Shown: piece by piece, positions 57,101 through 64,000 of the stretch | How the letters are laid out: each line of letters begins with the position of its first letter | Position numbering within the stretch: the first letter of the stretch is position 1 | Source of the DNA: Thunnus maccoyii | Lineage: Eukaryota > Chordata > Actinopteri > Scombriformes > Scombridae | Length of the DNA stretch: 64,000 nt | Reading direction: 5' to 3' | NCBI RefSeq assembly: GCF_910596095.1 | Contig: NC_056548.1 | Span: 19,368,651 to 19,432,650, forward strand | The notes under the pieces: model-generated | Databases searched by the model: none | Told to the model about the DNA's origin: nothing | Seen by the model: only the letters and a program-made list of their open reading frames with translations | Program-made: the position numbers and the translations under genes

Positions 57101-60100
57101 ACTCCACTAACTTGCCAAACCAGATTTTCTGCTCTCAAGTTCACGTCACGCCCACACAGAGCAACTTCTGAAATGTATGTGTGATCACTTTCACACACAT
57201 ATTGACAGCGTGGGTGTCTCCTTTTACCCCACATGTGTTTTATTCTCTCACATCTGTGGGCTACATTTCTTTTCCACTATAAAGTTAGTCCCAAACAGCT
57301 GCAATCTTGCTTTCCACTATAGTATATATCCGCTATGTAAGAGGAGATCCGTGCATGGCTGTGTCATACATATTCCCAAGACGGCAGGACGGCATGTGAG
57401 AGCTTTACTGGTGGCCAGTTAGATGTGTGCGATCAGGGTGGGACTGTGGAGAATTGATGATTTGGCTGGGTGGAGCGCTGCCTCTCTCTGATTTATACTA
57501 CCTCTGTCTAAACACACACACACACGTAAAAAGCAATCACATTGATCTTTCCTTTTGTTTTTGAGATTATACTTTCCTTGGCTGTAACACTTGGGAAGGT
57601 GCGATAGCATTTAAAGTGCAGTTACCTGTTAGAATTAAGGCCTTATAGCTCACTCTTAACTAGCTATAAAGGAGCATGCTGCATTAGCATGTAATGCTGC
57701 CCAGGAATTGTTTTGATTGAATATTTAGCTTGTACGATTAATGGGCTAATTTATTCAAATTGTGTTTAACAGAGCAGATCGTAGCTGTGTAACTACGAGA
57801 TAAGACAGGAATATTCCCTGGAAGGCTACTACAACACTGACTATACAGTCATGTATGTATGATGGTGTGTAACCCTCCCTAATTTACTTCATCACATACA
57901 GCTGTGTGATAATTTCACCCTTATATTCCTATGACCTAACATGAGAGTGTATATTCAATGTGTTTATGCATGCATTACCTTTGGCACACACTGCATCACC
58001 TCAGAACAGTGACTCGACCTGCAAAAACTGACAATAAAAGCGGATGAGCAAGGAACACTACCAGTCATACTTGCCGCTCCGGCATTTCTTGCTGATAAAG
58101 CACCAATCAGGTCACACAAGTGCAAATCTGCAGTTTGAAAAGTGTGTGTGAAAACTGCAACTTACCTTTGCAGGCATGTAATTGAGCAACTTATGAAGTA
58201 CATCTGTGTTCCTGGAAAGAGGGAGGATAAACTGTTGCAACTGTTAACATCCCCTAGCTGTCGCTGTGATGAATCTCTTACCTCTGCACTTTAAAAGAGA
58301 AAAAAACACACAGACACACAGGCACATTGAGCAATATTTCCACCATGTTAACTGGTTGGGTTCTGACTGGCCTGGCTTGTATGGCGTGTATACATTGCAT
58401 GTTTACACAGTGCGGCAGAGGAGGAAACGGACCATAAACACACTGCACTGGTTTGTGATTCTAAGAGCATGGTTGAACTGGCTGCTTATCTCTGACCTAC
58501 ATGTGGATGAATATAGGACATATAATATAGGCGGAAGAGAGACAGGCTTATCTTATGATAACTTGTGATCTCCTGTGTAAGAATGAGCTGTAGTGGAATT
58601 GAATAATCTCCCATTAGCAGGCTTGGTTCAGGTTGTGTGAAAAGATTTTATTCAGCTACATACTCAGAGGGAATCGTATAGTCAGCTGGAGAGAAGTGCA
58701 CTCACTGTCATCCTAGTCTTACTCAACAGTGAGCACACACCCTTCCCCTTCTTCTATTTTCAAGTAGCTGACGGTCAAGGAAGATGGGGAAAACACAAGA
58801 GCGAAGGGATGCAGATACAGAAAGGACACACATCTGCTTGTGAAGGCACACACACAAACACGCTTACAGAAACTTTCCCTCATCGCAGTCCTCCATCTCT
58901 CTGCCTACTGACCCACATTCCAGCTTGATTGTGTCACTGGAACTCAGCCGGGCTTGTGCGGCTACTGTCCATCTGAACCTAATGAGGCTGTGAGCCTACC
59001 ACTGAAAAAACCCACGAATATGCCGGCATGCAAGAAGTTGCATTTTTTTAACCCCCTGACTTCCTGTTCTTCTGTCTTTGCTACTAATCTCATATTTCCC
59101 TATCTTTCTCTATACATTCCCTCTTCCCTGACAGTCCCCCTCAGAAACGGTTTGCTGGCTCTTGCCCTCCCCTCAGGTACTTATCTCCACCATTTGCTGA
59201 TCTAGGTCAGTCTTCTGAGCTCAGTTTCTCTCACTGTCTGTGTTGCTCACCCTCCCCATCCTAAGGCCAGTGTTACATAACAGTGATGATTCAGTGGGAA
59301 CAGGCTGTATATGTTCTTCTCTCTCTGGATACATCTGGCCCCAGCTGAAACCAGTGTTTTGCTTTAAACCTCAGCCAGTCCAACAAATTGGTCTGCCTTA
59401 AAACCAAATAAACACACTAGGTGTCACTTCCTGTGCTGCACAACAGGTGCAGCACAAAGGTTTCCCAGGCATTGTTTTTGATTTTTTTTGTGGTTGTCAC
59501 TTTCTGAGAGCCCCTTCCTTACCCTTCACAGCTGACAGCTATCTTGTCTGTTCTTAGCTGTTAGTTAGCAGTATCTTAGATAAATTCAGAAGGGTTAGCG
59601 TGGGGCCAGGCGGCCATGTCGTGTCAGTGGAGCAGGCCTTTCAACTCGCCTGTCTAATCTGGAGCTAATCCTAATCCCGTTAGTGTAAACACCGCTGCCA
59701 TCTGGGCCCAGACACACTGCAGCTCTGATTATAATGAACCCATCAAAAGGTCTTCAAACCATCACAGTGCGTGAGCTGTCAGTGTCTCACACTAAACTCT
59801 CTGACCTGAGCTTATGACACAACCACGCTAAAGACGGACAGGCAAACAGTTGCAGGATAAACAAACAAATAAACAGCCAACACTGTGCATGAGCTGGTGA
59901 TAATAAAGTAGGCAATTAGGATGGGTGACAAGACAAAAATAGGACACATACATTTTGTGTTGGGATCTATGGAAACAAACATGAGTAATTTGTATCTATA
60001 GGGTCTTTGGCCACTGGAGATGTAAGAGGGAGCTTTGGTGATGTAACCATAGTGCTGGTTAATGGATAAGCAGGAGGAGAGAGAGGGGGGGGGGGCCTCA

Positions 60101-60151
60101 GTAGTGACAACTGGTGTGCTGCACTCACCCTGGCAACCCCCCACCCTTCCC

Positions 60152-60190
<39 letters not shown>

Positions 60191-60327
60191 TGGGTGAGAG
60201 AGGGTGAGATCACTTGTGAGTAAATGACTTAAGCTGACAGTATCTCACAATATATATTTAGATGCACACTAGTGTTCTTGTTTTAATCATATTCGGGATA
60301 TTGTGGTCACATTAAACATGAAACATG
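54141..60327. other. Gene-free stretch downstream of mycl
   Basis: No recognised gene, transposon or RNA gene. Contains short CA runs near 57510 and a poly-G/(CA)n pair at about 60087-60187. ORFs such as 54652-54936 and 58266-58568 show no family resemblance. Distal regulatory sequence for mycl is possible but cannot be shown here. Confidence 0.5.
60152..60187. repeat. (CA)n microsatellite
   Basis: About 17 CA dinucleotides, 60 bp from a ten-base poly-G run (about 60087-60096). Confidence 0.95.
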
Positions 60328-60354
60328 TTTATTGATATGCCTGTATACATGATT

Positions 60355-60550
60355 CTAACAGCATCCAGTTTTTGTCTGGATCTTTGCAGACATGTCTTTG
60401 ACTCCTCTGTTTTCGGCTTCTCTCTGTCCGTTCTGTGCCATCTGAATTACTTCAGCAGGTGGGGATGAAGCCACTTGGTGTCTGGCAGCCTGGACTTGCT
60501 GCGTTAATCTCCTTGTTGGGTTTGGCTTCGGCTTCTCTGTATCACCAGTA
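60355..60550 (-). CDS. Unidentified 3'-terminal coding exon ending in Cys-Cys
   Basis: A minus-strand exon begins after an excellent acceptor (long T-rich tract then TTACAG, ending at 60551). It is open for 64 codons and stops at TAG (60357-60355). An AATAAA (complement of 60328-60333) follows 22 nt later. The peptide is hydrophilic and helix-prone: STGDTEKPKPNPTRRLTQQV at the start, EVIQMAQNGQREAENRGV in the middle, IQTKTGCC at the end. Paired C-terminal cysteines suggest lipid attachment, as in Rab proteins, but nothing else resembles a Rab. Earlier exons would lie further right, perhaps beyond 64 kb; I did not find them. It may instead be a chance ORF. No function is assigned. Confidence 0.4.
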
Positions 60551-61922
60551 CTGTAAGAAAAGAACAACAAGCAATAAAATTCAAATAAAAATATGCTTAA
60601 AGCTGCTTTAAACAACATTTTCATATTAACAGTGGATCAAATCACTATATGTCATGTGAAAGGAGTTGTGTAATGGCAAATTCACAAAAGAATTAATACT
60701 GGCTCTGTAGAGCCGAGGGGAGTTGTAGAGCTTTTTTTTTTTTTCCGGCCCACAACTTTTCTGTTTTGGTCCACTTTCACAACTCTCGTAGTCAGTCAAT
60801 GGTAGACAGGCAAGGCTAGCAACAAGCTGGAGCATCTAAAAAGTTAAGTATCACCCCATTATCACGTGTTGGTGTTGGCCATAACAGAGCTTAAAAGAGA
60901 ATAGTGGACATACATACTTCAAGTGGAAACAATCCTATATGAATAATAATGTTGCTCCACGTCTGCTTGATGTGTCAATAAGCCACTGTTTGCTAACACG
61001 TTAGCCAAGCATTTGAAGTGATAATATGTTAATGTTGTGTTTACATCTTGTTGCACTGCTGAATAACTATTCCTTATCTCATTATATGCTCCTGCACACA
61101 CAGCAGATAGTGCTCAGAAGTCTGGACAAAGATGTTTGTATGTCAAAGTATCTTGGCTATCATCTGAGATGAGTATCATTCTCAAAACTGGGGAAAAAAA
61201 GCTTATCCAGGTGTCTGAATCCAGGACATGATGTTTAGATGAACAAACTGGGATACAATTCAGCATGTTCCTAAATTGTTTTTGAATAGAATCAACTTAC
61301 ACTCAACAGCACATTTAAAAAGTATTTTATGCTTTCAAAATGAGGTGAAGCAATCTATTCAGACGTGCCAAAGGAAGTGATTCGAAGCCAAGTATCTATG
61401 ATCTCGGAATATGTTGAAACCTGTTGCTAATGTTGGGGTTTTTATCCACCAAGTAGCAGTTTAACACGCAGCCACTGTTGCTCTCACAGTGAACTGCCAG
61501 CTTTGTCAGCCAGCAGATGTTCCATTGTTTGGCCCGGCGGTGTAAGGTTGCTTCAGTTGAAGTTGGGACACTTGCTGCATCTTTTGAATTTAGTCCCATT
61601 AAGTTCCGTCACCACCAACCCCCACCTCCTTCTGCCCCCTCAAGCTACTGAGAGAGGGGCTTTACCCCTCCCCCCGTCCCCTTTAACCCCCTGCAGACCT
61701 CATCGTTGTCGCCCCACCACCACTATAACCCCCTCTAGATCTCTCTACTTTAGTGCTTGTGCTCTTTGTCTCCCCCTCAGTCGGGCCTTGACTAATCAGC
61801 AGCCCCCACCACACACACACACACACACATCAAAAGCCAATTTATTGACCAATTACTGCAGTGTGAGAGTGTATATGGAGAATGCATTTGCATCAATATA
61901 CATTTAAATGCTTAAAATGCAG

Positions 61923-61924
<2 letters not shown>

Positions 61925-61957
<33 letters not shown>
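61925..61957. repeat. (CA)n microsatellite
   Basis: About 16 CA units, with a shorter CA run about 100 bp to the left (61809-61829). Confidence 0.95.
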
Positions 61958-61958
<1 letters not shown>

Positions 61959-62573
61959 ATGCAATGTGTGTTATCAGATCATCTGATATCAGATGGTGGA
62001 TGTATAGTGTATAGATGCCTCTGTTTGTCCTGCATGGTTACAATTCCTTCTTTTCAGTCCGCGTCTGAATGTAACTGCTGTTGTCGTCAAGGCCTGAGTG
62101 ACCACCACTGTGAAGCTTATGTAAGAATTGGTGCCCTGCTTTCCCCTTCCCCACTATGGGCCTGTGTGTGAATCACAGAAAGACAGACACTGTTATAAGG
62201 CCTAGGAAACACACAGGCAGCACACACTTCCTGTTTTTGTGTCGAACCCATTGGAGGCAGGAAGTGAGAGGAACCACTGCTCTGCCTTTTATGCTCTCTG
62301 ATGAGTGAATGTTGCCTGACGAAAAGAAACTAGTGCTCAGTCAGCTGCCACCCACTTACACTAAAGATTTAGGAGGGTGGGGTGGATCTAGACTGTTGCC
62401 TCTCTGAAAGCCAATAACAACAAATCCAATTATGTCACTTGAGTGCTGTGTGGATGCCGTTAATGGTCTGTGATGCCACTTCAGCAAATGACCTTCATAT
62501 GGGGTCCTTTACCATGGCGGTGGACGATTGCCAACTCTTATTCCGGAGTAGGCCTCTACTTGTGTGTAACAGC

Positions 62574-62576
<3 letters not shown>

Positions 62577-62606
<30 letters not shown>
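62577..62606. repeat. (GT)n microsatellite
   Basis: About 14-15 uninterrupted TG dinucleotides. Confidence 0.95.
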
Positions 62607-62607
<1 letters not shown>

Positions 62608-64000
62608 CTGTGCATGGAAACTGGGGAAGGGTTCAAGCCAAAACCGAGTAGAACCCCATAGAACAAAGAATCTGGTGGTGGAAAACAAGCCTGAGTGGTC
62701 GCTTTGAAGGACTGATTAAGGTTATAGTCATCCGTCTTGCTTCCAGCCTCCAGGCTGTGTGTTTGGGGGGTGGGGCCTTGATAAGAAGTAGGGGGTAGTC
62801 CAGGCTGCTACCCTCTTTGTTCTGGCCTGCTCCACTCATGCCTGCTTTTGTCTCCACCCACAGTCTACCACTGAGAGAGCATTATCTCTCTATCCGTCTC
62901 GCGCCAAAACAGGGAGGGGGGCGTGTTGCTTTTTCTTCCTACTTTCTGTTTCTCTGTCCCTATTCTAAAGTACACTTTGTATCTGACACCTTTCTAGGGC
63001 AACCCAGTGACTGCAATTACAAGAGTAGGTGTTCAAAAGCTCATTGAGTCCAGCCAGCGCAGATATATTTCTCTATATTTCAGTGTCTAGCATTTCCCGC
63101 CACTCCAGGGTGCACGGGGAGGGGAGTGGTGTCACAGCCGGTATGAAGAAAGGCTGGCTCCTCTGAGCCTCGCGCCAAATGCCGGCGTTATTCAAATCAG
63201 CTCAGTGGGTGCGGCCCAACTGTCTCTATGTCCTGTTAACCCCCTCAGAGCTTCATGCAAGCAAGCAGAACACAAAGGCAGAGACAAGTGTGGGCTAGGA
63301 GCTTTGTTTCAGAAATAGCAAATGTTTCACTGACGTTTCAAAGGAACAGCAGAATGTGAAGTCTTTACTTTCTACTGCAGAGAAAGATTAAATAATAATT
63401 TTAACATTTAATAATGTTAAAGGTTTTTTTAAGGGTTTCTTTGCTAGTCTAGAGGCTTATTTTAGATGAAATATTTGTACATTATGTGAAGCTTTATATT
63501 ATCATTATTTTCTTTTATGAAACAAAATGCTTGTCATTCTGTACTGAATGTTGGAAATATTCAGTCTATTCTACTGAAACATTAAGTTTTTGGCTCATAA
63601 TAATCCAAATTGATTATCACTGACACACCGAAAGTCCTTGTAAAAAGAGTATTATTTACTATTCCAGAGTCAAAATATAATATTCAGGATTTCAGATCAA
63701 CTTCCTTTCTCAAACAAGCAGAGTTTCTCTTTCATATCCTCTTTGTCTACAGGGCTCAGAGGAATGAATGAACTAATACAACCACGCCAGAGGGTTGAAA
63801 GGCTTACTTATCCTCTACTACACTCTAGTGGCTGTGAGCATGAAATGCAAGAAATGACTGAACTTTTACAGTCTTTCATTATTACTTACATACTATAACT
63901 GGGCCTATTAACTAAACATCCCAAACCATGGTGGCATTTACGAAAAGACAGACCCATTTCTCAAAACTATAAACAATACTCCCCTGTTTTCACTCATGTG

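Larger units (their letters stand above)
60552..64000. other. Unassigned right-hand end: possible intron or intergenic, with microsatellites and E2F-like sites
   Basis: No convincing exon is found. It contains CA runs at 61809-61829 and 61925-61957, a GT run at 62577-62606, and two CGCGCCAAA motifs (62900-62908, 63171-63179). C-rich low-complexity sequence near 61.6-61.75 kb yields proline/leucine-rich spurious ORFs. Confidence 0.45.

Noticed and set aside
61503-61907. 134-codon plus-strand ORF
   Set aside because: Low-complexity Pro/Leu sequence running into a CA microsatellite (poly-His/Thr); no family resemblance.
1-64000. tRNA, rRNA and CRISPR-like arrays
   Set aside because: No cloverleaf with A/B boxes, no rRNA-like stretch and no regularly spaced direct repeats were recognised by eye. 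A tRNAscan or Infernal run would be needed to exclude small RNAs.

Overview
The window is vertebrate nuclear DNA, almost certainly from a percomorph-type teleost. It has GT-AG spliced genes, long AT-rich introns, many CA/GT microsatellites, and degenerate dispersed repeats of kinds common in spiny-rayed fish. There are no prokaryotic operons, phage or CRISPR. All exon models below were made by hand from reading frame, splice consensus and family resemblance; no alignment was run.

Layout. 1-13.5 kb is non-coding and repeat-bearing, probably the 5' intron of the first gene. 13.5-19.3 kb (+) carries the 3' coding exons of nhsl3 (KIAA1522), a Nance-Horan-syndrome-family protein; its N-terminal WAVE-homology exon is not seen. 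20.6-23.2 kb (-) is a complete eight-exon ZP3-type egg-coat glycoprotein with an unusual long acidic tail, convergent with nhsl3. 25.6-38.9 kb (-) is a complete fourteen-exon mfsd2a, the sodium-dependent lysophosphatidylcholine transporter. Its roughly 1.9-kb 3'UTR ends about 0.5 kb before the ZP gene starts. 39-50.3 kb is a gene-free interval rich in transposon relics. 50.4-54.1 kb (+) is complete mycl in the classical three-exon MYC layout. 54-64 kb has no recognised gene except one plausible terminal coding exon on the minus strand near 60.4 kb.

The genes do not form a pathway: a cytoskeletal scaffold, an egg-coat protein, a membrane lipid transporter and a bHLH-zipper transcription factor. 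The mfsd2a-mycl pair is also adjacent in human (1p34.2), and human KIAA1522 lies on the same arm, so this is a piece of conserved vertebrate linkage with a fish ZP gene within it.

Mobile elements are all old and broken: a CR1/L2-type LINE fragment, a Penelope-like element inside an mfsd2a intron, a non-LTR element with a restriction-like endonuclease, a near full-length element with terminal inverted repeats, and several dispersed non-autonomous families, one nested in another beside the mycl promoter. I found no clearly new biological system. The best leads are the acidic-tailed ZP3 paralog, the repeat-abutting last exon of nhsl3, and the unidentified minus-strand exon ending in Cys-Cys.
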